Assembly (NCBI RefSeq): GCF_947501385.1
Contig: NZ_CANMVP010000008.1
Coordinates: 1 to 64,000 of the forward strand
DNA: 64,000 nucleotides
DNA from: an uncultured Polaribacter sp.
GTDB lineage: Bacteria > Bacteroidota > Bacteroidia > Flavobacteriales > Flavobacteriaceae
Direction of reading: 5' to 3'
Shown: positions 34,011 through 43,519 of the stretch, piece by piece
Position numbering within the stretch: position 1 is the stretch's first letter
Layout of the letters: each line of letters starts with the position of its first letter
Translations under genes and position numbers: made by a program
Notes under the pieces: model-generated
Databases searched by the model: none
The model's input: only the letters and a program-made list of their open reading frames with translations
What the model was told of the DNA's origin: nothing

Positions 34011-36803
34011 ATGAAACATATCAGAATACTCATACTTCTTTGTCTACTAATGCATACAGCATTTTTCTCTCAACACATTCCTTATTTTAAGAATTACAAT
34101 GTTTCTAAATATGAAGCTGGGAACCAAAATTGGGGCATTTCAAAATCTGAAACAGGGAAATTATACGTAGCAAATAATAATGGATTATTAGAATTCGACG
34201 GTCTAAAATGGAAACTTTGGGAACTGCCAAATAAAACAATCATACGTTCTGTTTTAGCCCATAAAGATAAAATTTATACAGGCTCTTACAAAGAATTTGG
34301 CTATTGGATTAAAAACAGTAAAGGCCTTTTAAAATATTTTTCTTTAAGCGAAAATTTTGAGAATAAGATCTCATCAAATGAAGAGATTTGGCAGATAAAT
34401 GCCTATAAAGATTTAATAATTTTTAGATCTTTCTCTAATATATATATGTATGAGAAGGGTAAAACACAAAAAATAAATTTATCATCCACCATCATTTCTT
34501 CTAATTTTATAAATGAAGAATTGTATGTTTCTACTTTAAGAGAAGGGATTTTTGTCAAGAAAGGAAATGAGTTTGTCTCTTTTATTGACGATCCTATTTT
34601 TGAAAACACTAAAATTATATCCATCTCTAATTTTAATAAAGGTTTTTTGATTACTACTTCTCTAAAGGGATGTTTTCTATTTAAAAATGATAAATTATCG
34701 GTCTACAAATCAGAAATTAACTCATTCATAAAAAAACACCAATTAAACACTTTTTTAGAACTAAAAAATGGGAATATGGTTTTTGGAACCATTAAAAATG
34801 GAATTTATGTTATCGATAAAAATGGAAAAATTTTATATAGTATCAACAAAGAAAATGGTTTGTTAAATAACACTGTTTTGGGGATGTCTGTTGATGATGA
34901 TAACGAACTTTGGTTGAGTTTAGACCAAGGGATTTCTATGATAAACTTAAATAGCAACTATACTTTTTACAATGATACTAGTGGAAATTTAGGCGCTGTT
35001 TATGACGTAATTTTATATAAGGACGTAGTTTATATAGGAAGCAACACAGGAATTTATTTCTTAAATAAAGAAAACAAATTAGAATTTATAGAAGATTCTC
35101 AGGGGCAAGTTTGGGATTTTAAAATAATAAATGATGAATTGTTTTGCGGACATAACAATGGCACCTATCTTATTAAAGATAATAAACTAAAGCTGATTTC
35201 TATTTTTACTGGTGGATGGACGTTAAAAAAAGTTCCAGAATCTAATGCTGTTTATATTCAAGGAACGTACTCTGGTTTGGTGAAATTCGAAAAAACAAAA
35301 AATGAATGGCAAGCAAAACGTTTAGATAAAACAACAAATCCCATTAAGTATTTGGTATTTGAAAATGAAAGAAAAGCTTGGGCTGCAGATGCTTATAAAG
35401 GATTGTATAGAATCACTTTTAATGAAGATTATCAGTCTATAAAAACTATTGAAAATTATAATTCCAAAGGATTATCATCAGATTATGGTGTACGCGTTTA
35501 TAATCTGAATAACAATATTGTTTTTAAAACTAATAAAGGATGGCAGAAATATGAATCTATATTAGATAGCATCATAGATTATGAGCTATTAAACAAAACG
35601 TTCGGTAAAGACGCTTATATAATTTCTGAAGACGATTCAGAAAAATTGGTCGTTAAAAATAAAGATTTAATTAGTTTTTATAACGTATCTAATTTTAAAA
35701 ACACCTTATCTATTGAGAGTAAGTACTTAGAAAATAGACTAATTGTTGACAATGAAAACATATCAGTTTTAAAAGATTCAGCTGTTGTATTAAGCTTAAT
35801 GAATGGTTTTATGATAATTGACGAACGAAAAAATCAATTTTATAATCAGTTACAAAAACCAAATATAGAAACCATTGTTACAGATAAAAGAAACATAAAT
35901 ATCAGTAACAAAGAAGTTATTAAAATCCCTTTTGATAAGAATAATATAACAATTTCATTATCTGCACCAAAATCAAAGAATTACTTTTTTGAATACAAAA
36001 TAGCTACTAATAATTCTTCAATTTGGAACCGTATTGAAAAAGAAAAATTAGAATTGTCTAATTTGCCCGACGGAGATTATACGTTACTATTTAGAACATC
36101 GAACCTTCTCGATAAAACTTCCGAAAATACCAGTCTTCAAATAAAAATACTTCCTCCTTGGTATAAATCTAAAAAAGGATATCTATTGTATGTGGGAATC
36201 CTACTTTTAATTAGTGCTCTTTTTTTTATGTTGCATAAAAGAAAGATTAAGAAAGAGCAAAAACTTTTAGAAATCAAATTTCAAAAAGCACAAGAAAGGT
36301 TAGTTGAGGAGCAAATCATTGAAAACGATAAAAAAATAATCGAATTAAAAAATGCAGCTTTAAAAAACGAGTTGAAATTAAAAAGTAAACAGTTGGCAAA
36401 TACTGCAATGGCTTTGGTCAAAAAAAATGAATCGCTTCTTTCTCTTAAAGAAGAATTACTTTCAAATAAAGACAATTTCAATAATTATTTTTCCTTTAAA
36501 AAAATAATAAAAAAAGTTAACAATTCTATTGGTCACAAAGATGAATGGGAAGTTTTTGAATACAATTTCAATCAAGTTCACGAAGAGTTTTTTAAACTTT
36601 TAAAAGAGCAATTTCCAAGATTAACCCATAAGGATTTAAAGATTTGTGCTTATATTAAAATGAATCTTTCAACCAAAGAAATAGCACCATTAATGAATAT
36701 TTCTTTAAGAGGTGTAGAAACCCATAGATATCGTTTAAAGAAAAAATTAGGACTCGATAATGAGAGTTCTTTGACTTCATATTTGGTAAATTTTAGCTCC
36801 TAA
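34011..36803 (+). CDS. transmembrane PUL regulator: periplasmic propeller, Y_Y_Y, LuxR-type HTH
   Basis: A 930-residue one-protein sensor-regulator. Signal peptide 1-20; periplasmic beta-propeller-like repeats (about 25-610; WGISKSETGKLYVANNNGLL, LWLSLDQGISMINLN); Y_Y_Y domain (about 625-715; KNYFFEYKI, LPDGDYTLLFRTSN); a transmembrane helix (about 722-741); a long coiled coil (745-830); and a C-terminal LuxR/SusR-type HTH (about 868-925; LTHKDLKICAYIKMNLSTKE; SLRGVETHRYRLKKKLGL). There is no histidine kinase core. It probably binds a glycan fragment outside and activates the PUL directly. It lies immediately upstream of susC; TACGTCAT direct repeats at 36882 may be its target (inference). 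Confidence 0.88.
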   Translation: MKHIRILILLCLLMHTAFFSQHIPYFKNYNVSKYEAGNQNWGISKSETGKLYVANNNGLLEFDGLKWKLWELPNKTIIRSVLAHKDKIYTGSYKEFGYWIKNSKGLLKYFSLSENFENKISSNEEIWQINAYKDLIIFRSFSNIYMYEKGKTQKINLSSTIISSNFINEELYVSTLREGIFVKKGNEFVSFIDDPIFENTKIISISNFNKGFLITTSLKGCFLFKNDKLSVYKSEINSFIKKHQLNTFLELKNGNMVFGTIKNGIYVIDKNGKILYSINKENGLLNNTVLGMSVDDDNELWLSLDQGISMINLNSNYTFYNDTSGNLGAVYDVILYKDVVYIGSNTGIYFLNKENKLEFIEDSQGQVWDFKIINDELFCGHNNGTYLIKDNKLKLISIFTGGWTLKKVPESNAVYIQGTYSGLVKFEKTKNEWQAKRLDKTTNPIKYLVFENERKAWAADAYKGLYRITFNEDYQSIKTIENYNSKGLSSDYGVRVYNLNNNIVFKTNKGWQKYESILDSIIDYELLNKTFGKDAYIISEDDSEKLVVKNKDLISFYNVSNFKNTLSIESKYLENRLIVDNENISVLKDSAVVLSLMNGFMIIDERKNQFYNQLQKPNIETIVTDKRNINISNKEVIKIPFDKNNITISLSAPKSKNYFFEYKIATNNSSIWNRIEKEKLELSNLPDGDYTLLFRTSNLLDKTSENTSLQIKILPPWYKSKKGYLLYVGILLLISALFFMLHKRKIKKEQKLLEIKFQKAQERLVEEQIIENDKKIIELKNAALKNELKLKSKQLANTAMALVKKNESLLSLKEELLSNKDNFNNYFSFKKIIKKVNNSIGHKDEWEVFEYNFNQVHEEFFKLLKEQFPRLTHKDLKICAYIKMNLSTKEIAPLMNISLRGVETHRYRLKKKLGLDNESSLTSYLVNFSS

Positions 36804-36881
36804 TTTTATCATTAATTCAATAAACAAGTGCTTTTTTTTCGATTTTACCACTTAAAATTATTTAAAAACTACACTCAAAAA

Positions 36882-36900
36882 TACGTCATTACTACGTCAT
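36882..36900 (+). promoter_or_regulatory. TACGTCAT direct repeat upstream of susC
   Basis: Two exact TACGTCAT words begin at 36882 and 36893, 11 bp apart (one helical turn), 160-180 bp before the susC start. A symmetric TTTAACGTTAAA follows at 37017-37028. These are the clearest regulatory candidates in the 256-bp gap between the regulator gene and the PUL structural genes. Binding by that regulator is inference. Confidence 0.4.
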
Positions 36901-37059
36901 TTTTATTTTTAAAGGTTAATTTTATTAGTTATAATAGCTATTTATCTATTGTAGAATACTCACTTTTATCAATTTTTTTTATAATGATGTACTTAAAGTG
37001 TAGTCTGTATTGTTAATTTAACGTTAAATAAGCTCTAATTTTACTCTAATCAATTTCAA

Positions 37060-40000
37060 ATGAATAAAAAGATGAAAGTCAAATTAAAGTTATTACTACT
37101 ATTAATGTTATTTTCAACAATAACAATGCTACATGCACAAGAAATTAATATTAAGGGAATTGTTACTAGTGCAGATGATAATTCACCTTTACCTGGTGTA
37201 AGTATTCTAGTAAAAGGAACAACCAAAGGAACCTCCACAGATTTTGATGGTGGCTATGCTATCAACGTAAATAAAGGAGATGTTTTGGAATTTATGTATG
37301 TGGGTATGAAAACCGTTGCTGTTACTGTAGCCAACAAAACTACTATAAATGTGGCTTTAACAACAAGTTCTGAAATTTTAGATGAGATAGTTGTTATTGG
37401 TTATGGTACTGCAAAAAAACGAGATTTAACAGGATCTATAGTGAGCATTAAAGGGGAAGAAGTTGCAGATAAACCTGCCACAAATCCAATTGCTTCGCTT
37501 CAAGGAAAGGTTGCTGGGCTTTCCGTAGTAAATTCGGGTAGAATTGGGCAAAATCCGGATATTAGAATTAGAGGAACAAGTAGTAGGTATAACACAAGTC
37601 CACTTTATGTAATAGACGGAATATTTGCCAATAATATTGACTTTGTAAACCCAAATGACATCGAATCTATAGAGGTGCTTAAAGATGCATCATCTTTAGC
37701 CGTTTTTGGAGTTAGAGGAGCAAACGGTGTTATTATTATAACTACTAAAAAAGCGAAAAATGGAGAGTTTACATTAAACTTTAACTCTACTATAGGTGTC
37801 AAAAATATTACAGGGAAACCAAATTTGGCGAATGGGGCGCTTTTCAAGGAGCTTTATGATGAGCAATTAATAAATGAAGGTGAATCGCCTTTTATTTATT
37901 ACAATGAATTTGACGGAGATACCGATTGGGTAAATGAAATAGCAAATAATGCTGCATTTATTCAAACAAATAATTTAAGTATTCAGAATGCTACAGATAA
38001 AAGCAAATTATCTTTTGGTTTAGGGTATCGAATAGAAGAAGGATTAGTTAAGGAAGAAAAGTTAGAGAGAATTACATTGAATTTAAATAATGAATATAAC
38101 ATCTCTAAAAATTTTAGAATTGGTATTAACTTAAATGGGTTGCAAGATAAGCTTCCAAACCAAGGCGGTTTTGGAGCAGCATTGAATGCAACTCCAATCG
38201 TAGATCCTATTCATTTTGATACGAGACCAGAGTTTAACGGTCTTTATAACCAACTGCCCATTCAGATTGGTGGGCCGCAAATTGGAAATCCTGCATTGGT
38301 TGCGAATGTCACAAAAAACAAAGGTATTGGAGAAAGATATCGTTTTGTAGGAAGCCTTTTTGCAGAGGTAGATTTTTTAAAAGATTTTAGCTTTAGAGTA
38401 AATATATACGGAGATTATAGTCACTCTAGAACTAGATCTTATACGCCAATAGTTGGAATTTATGTTGCTGAATCTGATGAAATAGAGAACTTTAATGGCA
38501 ATCAACTTACGCGAGTAAATCAGTCTAGTAATACAGGATTCAATTTTCAGAACGAATATTTGTTATCATTTAAAAAAGACTATGGTAAGCATGACATTAA
38601 TGCTGTTATAGGTTTTACAACAACAGAATTTTATTCAGAAAATATAAATGGTAGTGTAGAACATGATCCAAGTTCAGCAGTAGGTATTATTCCTGATGAT
38701 GAACGTTTTTGGTATTTAAATGTATACCCTTACGGAGATCCATCAACGAGAACATCAAACTCTAGTCAATCAGATAGGGCAACTGCTTCATTTTTAGCTA
38801 GAACTTTATATAGTTATGATGGCAAATATTTATTAAATGCTTCTTATCGTAGAGATGCCACATCACAATTAGCACCAGATAATAGAGAACAAGATTTTTG
38901 GTCTGTTGGGGCAGGTTGGGTTGTTACAAGAGAAAGTTTTATGGAGAATGTAAATACGTTAGATTACCTGAAATTTAAAGGTTCTATAGGGGCATTAGGG
39001 AATCAAGCTTTACCTGGTGGCACTAATTACCCCTATTATCCAGGTGTAAACCAATCTGCAACTGCAGTTTTTGGTAATAATGTAATTGCTGGTTTTATTC
39101 AAAAATTTGAGGAAAATCCAGATTTAAAATGGGAAACCGTAAAAATGTGGGAGTTTGGTTTTGAATCGAGATGGTTAAATAATAAACTAACGTTTAATAC
39201 GAATTACTATAACAGAAAAACCGAAGACTTATTAGTATTTGTAAATACAGGTGTACAAACATTTTTTGATAATTTTGGTGAGATTGAAAATAAAGGTTTT
39301 GAATTTGAAACTTCATGGGATGATAATCTTAGTGATAATTTCAGCTATTCCATCGGTGGAAATGTAACGACTATCGATAATAAAGTTTTATCAACTTTTG
39401 AAGATGCTCCAATTTTTGCAAACGGATCTGCTTCAAGAACTATTACTGGTGAGGCAATTGGACATTTCTATGGATATATCGTAGATGGTCTATATCAATC
39501 AAACGCAGATATAGCAGCTTCAATCCCAAGTGCTTTAGGTAGTTATTCTCCAGGAGATTTTAAATACAGAGATGTTAATGGAGATGGAGAAATTACACCA
39601 AACGATAGAACAGTTATCGGGAACCCTACACCAGATTTTACCTATGGTTTTTATACAAATTTAAAGTATAAAAACATTTATTTGAATATGGATTTTCAAG
39701 GTGTTTATGGAAATGAAATATATCGAGATTGGGGAAATGGAAATTCTTTCGCTCAATTTAATTTTAGAGATGCTAGAGCAGAAAGATGGATGGGTTCTGG
39801 AACATCAAACTGGGAGCCTAGATTATTTTCTACAGATTATAACAGACTTCCATCAACATATATGATTGAAGATGGTAGTTATTTAAGAATTAGAAATATT
39901 CAATTTGGGTATAGTGTTGATCATAATGTACTTAAGAAGTTAAAAATTCAGCAATTAAAATTATTTGCTAATATTCAGAATTTATACACTTGGAAAGAAA

Positions 40001-40110
40001 CTTCGGGCTTTACCCCTGAAGCTGGTGGTTCTCCAACTGCTTTTGGTATAGACGGAGGAGGGTATCCAATACCCGTAATTTCTACCGTTGGTGTTAGCTT
40101 AACATTTTAA
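37060..40110 (+). CDS. SusC-type TonB-dependent glycan transporter
   Basis: A 1016-residue outer-membrane transporter that imports oligosaccharides with its SusD lid. Signal peptide about 1-26; carboxypeptidase-like domain (27-105; GIVTSADDNSPLPGVSILVK); TonB-box-like segment ILDEIVVIGYGTAKKRDLTG; plug with the SusC-specific LQGKVAGLSVVNSGRIGQNP and IRIRGTSS, and IESIEVLKDASSLAVFGVRG (about 150-230); then the 22-strand barrel, ending in an aromatic-rich VISTVGVSLTF. First structural gene of the PUL, 12 bp before susD. Confidence 0.96.
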   Translation: MNKKMKVKLKLLLLLMLFSTITMLHAQEINIKGIVTSADDNSPLPGVSILVKGTTKGTSTDFDGGYAINVNKGDVLEFMYVGMKTVAVTVANKTTINVALTTSSEILDEIVVIGYGTAKKRDLTGSIVSIKGEEVADKPATNPIASLQGKVAGLSVVNSGRIGQNPDIRIRGTSSRYNTSPLYVIDGIFANNIDFVNPNDIESIEVLKDASSLAVFGVRGANGVIIITTKKAKNGEFTLNFNSTIGVKNITGKPNLANGALFKELYDEQLINEGESPFIYYNEFDGDTDWVNEIANNAAFIQTNNLSIQNATDKSKLSFGLGYRIEEGLVKEEKLERITLNLNNEYNISKNFRIGINLNGLQDKLPNQGGFGAALNATPIVDPIHFDTRPEFNGLYNQLPIQIGGPQIGNPALVANVTKNKGIGERYRFVGSLFAEVDFLKDFSFRVNIYGDYSHSRTRSYTPIVGIYVAESDEIENFNGNQLTRVNQSSNTGFNFQNEYLLSFKKDYGKHDINAVIGFTTTEFYSENINGSVEHDPSSAVGIIPDDERFWYLNVYPYGDPSTRTSNSSQSDRATASFLARTLYSYDGKYLLNASYRRDATSQLAPDNREQDFWSVGAGWVVTRESFMENVNTLDYLKFKGSIGALGNQALPGGTNYPYYPGVNQSATAVFGNNVIAGFIQKFEENPDLKWETVKMWEFGFESRWLNNKLTFNTNYYNRKTEDLLVFVNTGVQTFFDNFGEIENKGFEFETSWDDNLSDNFSYSIGGNVTTIDNKVLSTFEDAPIFANGSASRTITGEAIGHFYGYIVDGLYQSNADIAASIPSALGSYSPGDFKYRDVNGDGEITPNDRTVIGNPTPDFTYGFYTNLKYKNIYLNMDFQGVYGNEIYRDWGNGNSFAQFNFRDARAERWMGSGTSNWEPRLFSTDYNRLPSTYMIEDGSYLRIRNIQFGYSVDHNVLKKLKIQQLKLFANIQNLYTWKETSGFTPEAGGSPTAFGIDGGGYPIPVISTVGVSLTF

Positions 40111-40122
40111 AAAATTAATAAA

Positions 40123-41601
40123 ATGAAAAAAATAAAACGAATTAAATTACAAATTTTGTCATTGGTAGGTATTTTAATATTAGGCATGGCATGTGAAGAC
40201 GGTTTCTTAGACAGGTTACCTTTAGGGGAGGTTGCCAATAATGAAGAATTGGGGGTTGGTGGTCAAGAAGCCGCTGTATTTGGTATATACTCCTTAACAA
40301 GAACTACTAGCGTAGGAAGCTGGACTAGATTATGGTTTGGAAGCATTAGATCTGATGATGCAGAAAAAGGGAGTACTCCTGGAGATGGTGCTGCAAATGG
40401 AACAGCTTTTAACGAATTTCAATACATTCCAACCAACGGATTAAGTACAGCATGGTGGAACGGACACTACGAAATTATTTTTGCATGTAATGAGGTGATT
40501 AATAATATTAAAGAGGCTGAGTTAACCGATGAAGCAAGTTTAGTAAATGACGCAGAAGCCAGAGCAATAAGAGCTTTAATGTATTTTGAATTGCGAAGAG
40601 ATTATGGAGAAGCACCAATTATTACAGTTACAATAGATGTGCCTTCAGATGCTTTTGCACCAAAATCTTCTATTGCTGAAATAGATACGTTTATAATAGA
40701 AGATTTAGAAATCGCAGAAAAAAAATTACCACTTACTTGGCCAAATTTTCCAGGAAGAGCTACAGCTGGCTTTGCTAAATCTTTATTAGCGAAATTATAT
40801 CTATATCAAAAAGATTGGACAAACGCCTATAATAAATCTAAAGAGATTATAGATTCTAAAACCTATACACTAGACCCTAGTTTAATGAATTTATTTGAAT
40901 TAGGAGGCAACAATGGCTCTGGATCTATATTTGAAATTCAGCAAACAATTACGGATAATGGAGATCGATTTTCTAACATTTACTTTATTGGGCAAGGGGT
41001 AAGAGGAACAGGAGAATGGAATTTAGGTTGGGGTTTTAATGTGCCAACACAACAGCTTGTAGATGCTTTTGAGCCAGGAGATTTAAGAAAAGCAAATACC
41101 ATTTTAGAATCTGGTAAAGATGATGGTGGTTTTGGAGGTGGTACATTGCCAGATGCACCTCCTTTAGCTCAAAAATATTGGAATAAAAAAGCATATACAC
41201 ATAAAGATGTTCGTACCAGCTTTAATACAAATGGAAACAGATGGGAAAATATTAAGATCTTTAGATATGCAGACATCCTCTTAATGGCTGCAGAGGCTGG
41301 GAATGAATCAGGATTAATTTCTCCGTCAGATGCAGCTGATTTAATAACACCAGTGCGTTTAAGAGCTGGACTTCCTAGAGTTTCCAGTTCATCGCAAAGC
41401 GGAGTTCGAAATGCAATTAAACAAGAAAGAAGAGCAGAGTTTGCTATGGAAGAGTACAGATTTTATGATTTAGTGCGTTGGGGAGATGCACCTGCAGTAT
41501 TAGGTAGTTTAGGATATTTACCAAAACATGCTTTTTTCCCAATTCCTCAAGAAGCAATTGATAATTCTGGAGGTGTTATTGTTCAAAACCCTAACTATTA
41601 A
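40123..41601 (+). CDS. SusD/RagB-family glycan-binding lipoprotein
   Basis: A 492-residue surface lipoprotein that lids the SusC transporter and captures substrate. Lipoprotein signal with Cys at about residue 24 (LGMACEDGFLDRLP); TPR-rich SusD fold with NEVINNIKEAEL, DAEARAIRALMYFELRRDYG and FAKSLLAKLYLYQKDWTNAY; and the C-terminal RRAEFAMEEYRFYDLVRWGDA typical of the family. It lies 12 bp after susC. Aromatic residues around YSLTRTTSVGSWTRLWFGSI are possible sugar contacts (inference). Confidence 0.95.
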   Translation: MKKIKRIKLQILSLVGILILGMACEDGFLDRLPLGEVANNEELGVGGQEAAVFGIYSLTRTTSVGSWTRLWFGSIRSDDAEKGSTPGDGAANGTAFNEFQYIPTNGLSTAWWNGHYEIIFACNEVINNIKEAELTDEASLVNDAEARAIRALMYFELRRDYGEAPIITVTIDVPSDAFAPKSSIAEIDTFIIEDLEIAEKKLPLTWPNFPGRATAGFAKSLLAKLYLYQKDWTNAYNKSKEIIDSKTYTLDPSLMNLFELGGNNGSGSIFEIQQTITDNGDRFSNIYFIGQGVRGTGEWNLGWGFNVPTQQLVDAFEPGDLRKANTILESGKDDGGFGGGTLPDAPPLAQKYWNKKAYTHKDVRTSFNTNGNRWENIKIFRYADILLMAAEAGNESGLISPSDAADLITPVRLRAGLPRVSSSSQSGVRNAIKQERRAEFAMEEYRFYDLVRWGDAPAVLGSLGYLPKHAFFPIPQEAIDNSGGVIVQNPNY

Positions 41602-41637
41602 TAATTATCATATCAAATTTTAAAAAGTATAGAAGTG

Positions 41638-43383
41638 ATGAAAAATAAAAATTTAAAAAATTTAGGTATACTATTCATAGGAATTCTATTTTTTAGCTGT
41701 CAAGATTTACAAAAACCAGAGTTTACGAATTTTCTTTATGATGGTCCAGAAATTACAATTACAAGTCCAAGTGCAAGTGGTTCAACCGTTATTCGTTCTA
41801 AAGAGGCAACAGCACCAATTACTATTACGTTCAAAGTAGTAGATGATCTTGGTGTGGCGAGCGTAAATGTAAAAGTCAATGATACAGAAATTGCAAATTA
41901 TACTGATTTTGCAAATAATAGATTAATTGAAGTAGACAATCTAGTTTTTGATAATGTAACCACAGGAGTACATACATTAACCATAACAGCTAAAGATATT
42001 AACGATGTTGTTATTACAGAAACAACAACGTTTGAAAAAGTAGATATACCTCCATATACACCTATGTTTGATGGAGAGATATTTTACATGCCATTTAATG
42101 GAGATTACGCTGAAGCTATAAGTGGAAATGGAGCTACAGAAGCAGGGAGTCCAGGTTTTGCTGGTGAATCAAAAATGGGCAGTAATGCCTATGCAGGAGC
42201 TACAGATTCTTATTTAACATATCCTACGGCAGGGTTATTGGATGCTGAATTTAGCGCTTCGTTTTGGTATAAACTTAATGCAGATCCAGATCGTGCAGGA
42301 ATATTGGTGATAGGACCACCAGATACAGCCAATCCTGATGCACAGAATAACAGAAAAAGTGGATTTAGGTTTTTCCGTGAAAATGCAGGAGGTAAACAAC
42401 GTTTTAAGCTAAATGTTGGAAACGGCACTGCAGATACCTGGGTAGATGGTGGAGCTGCAGCAGATGTAGACCCCGCAGTTAACGATTGGGTACACATGGC
42501 ATTTACGATATCTGGAACCGAAGCTAGAGTCTATATTAATGGTAATATGGTTAAAGAAAGTGCTTTTACGGGTATAGATTGGGCAGGTTGTGATTTGTTA
42601 TCCATTATGTCTGGAGCTCCACGTTTTGAAGCGTGGAATCATAAAGCTGATTTAAGTTATATGGATGAGTTGCGTTTGTTTAACAAGGTATTGACACAAA
42701 AAGACATTTCTAATTTAGGCGCGCAAGGAAGTAAAACATTTAGTATGCCATTTGATGGTAGTTATACAGAAACGATAAGTGATACCGATGCTTTACAAGT
42801 AGGTAGTCCTGGTTTTGCTGGAGAATCTAAAGAAGGTAGTAACGCTTATGCAGGTGCTACAGGTTCTTATTTAACCTTTCCTACTGCAGGATTGTTGGGT
42901 AATGAATTAAGTGCAACCTTTTGGTATAAACTTAATGCAGATCCAGATCGTGCGGGAATATTAGTAATAGGACCACCAGATCCAGCCAAACCAAATGCAC
43001 AGAATAACAGAAAAAGTGGTTTTAGATTTTTTAGAGAGAATGCAGGAGGTAAACAACGTTTTAAGCTGAATGTTGGAAATGGCACTGCAGATACCTGGGT
43101 AGATGGTGGAGCTGCAGCAGATGTAGACCCCGCAGTTAACGATTGGGTACACATGGCATTTACGATATCTGGCACCCAAGCTAGAGTCTATATAAATGGA
43201 ATTATGGTCAAAGAAAGTGCTTTTACAGGTATAGATTGGACAGGTTGTGATCTGTTATCTATTATGTCTGGAGTTCCTCGTTTTGAAGAATGGGGGCATA
43301 AGGCCGATTTAAGTTATATGGATGAGTTGGCTTTATACAACAAGTCATTATCACAAGAAGAAATTCAAGCGATTATGAATTAA
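41638..43383 (+). CDS. surface lipoprotein with two tandem LamG-type domains (SusE-position glycan binder)
   Basis: A 581-residue lipoprotein (Cys near residue 20, FFSCQDLQKPEF) from the ATG at 41638; the GTG just before is less likely. An Ig-like domain (about 30-130; TVIRSKEATAPITITFKVVD) precedes two LamG/concanavalin-like domains. The LamG units repeat with an exact 657-bp (219-codon) period and are nearly identical in DNA between about 42270-42540 and 42928-43200. It occupies the usual SusE/F position and probably binds the target glycan at the cell surface. LamG domains can also be part of glycosidases, but no catalytic domain is seen. Confidence 0.82.
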   Translation: MKNKNLKNLGILFIGILFFSCQDLQKPEFTNFLYDGPEITITSPSASGSTVIRSKEATAPITITFKVVDDLGVASVNVKVNDTEIANYTDFANNRLIEVDNLVFDNVTTGVHTLTITAKDINDVVITETTTFEKVDIPPYTPMFDGEIFYMPFNGDYAEAISGNGATEAGSPGFAGESKMGSNAYAGATDSYLTYPTAGLLDAEFSASFWYKLNADPDRAGILVIGPPDTANPDAQNNRKSGFRFFRENAGGKQRFKLNVGNGTADTWVDGGAAADVDPAVNDWVHMAFTISGTEARVYINGNMVKESAFTGIDWAGCDLLSIMSGAPRFEAWNHKADLSYMDELRLFNKVLTQKDISNLGAQGSKTFSMPFDGSYTETISDTDALQVGSPGFAGESKEGSNAYAGATGSYLTFPTAGLLGNELSATFWYKLNADPDRAGILVIGPPDPAKPNAQNNRKSGFRFFRENAGGKQRFKLNVGNGTADTWVDGGAAADVDPAVNDWVHMAFTISGTQARVYINGIMVKESAFTGIDWTGCDLLSIMSGVPRFEEWGHKADLSYMDELALYNKSLSQEEIQAIMN

Positions 43384-43473
43384 TTGAAAATTAGCTACTG
43401 CAAACTAAAAAATAAAGTTTATACTAATAATAGTCAAATATAAATATTTATATAGTTCCCCCAATAGTAATTC

Positions 43474-43504
43474 TTAGCTGCATTTAACAAATAAATGCAG
43501 CTAA
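43474..43504 (+). terminator. 13-bp perfect hairpin between the LamG lipoprotein and the GH144 genes
   Basis: TTAGCTGCATTTA and its exact reverse complement flank the 5-nt loop ACAAA in the 136-bp gap before the first GH144 gene. It lacks a long T run, so it may be an mRNA processing or partial termination point that lowers enzyme genes relative to susCD. The role is inferred. Confidence 0.5.
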
Positions 43505-43519
43505 ATATTTATCAAAAAC

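Noticed and set aside
36828..37016. 62-residue plus-strand frame upstream of susC
   Set aside because: Low-complexity, aromatic-rich translation of AT-rich intergenic DNA; no homology recognised, and it overlaps the candidate regulatory repeats.
42210..43179. Antisense frames over the LamG lipoprotein gene
   Set aside because: They are mirror images of the duplicated domain and repeat with the same 657-bp period, so they are shadows of the real gene.
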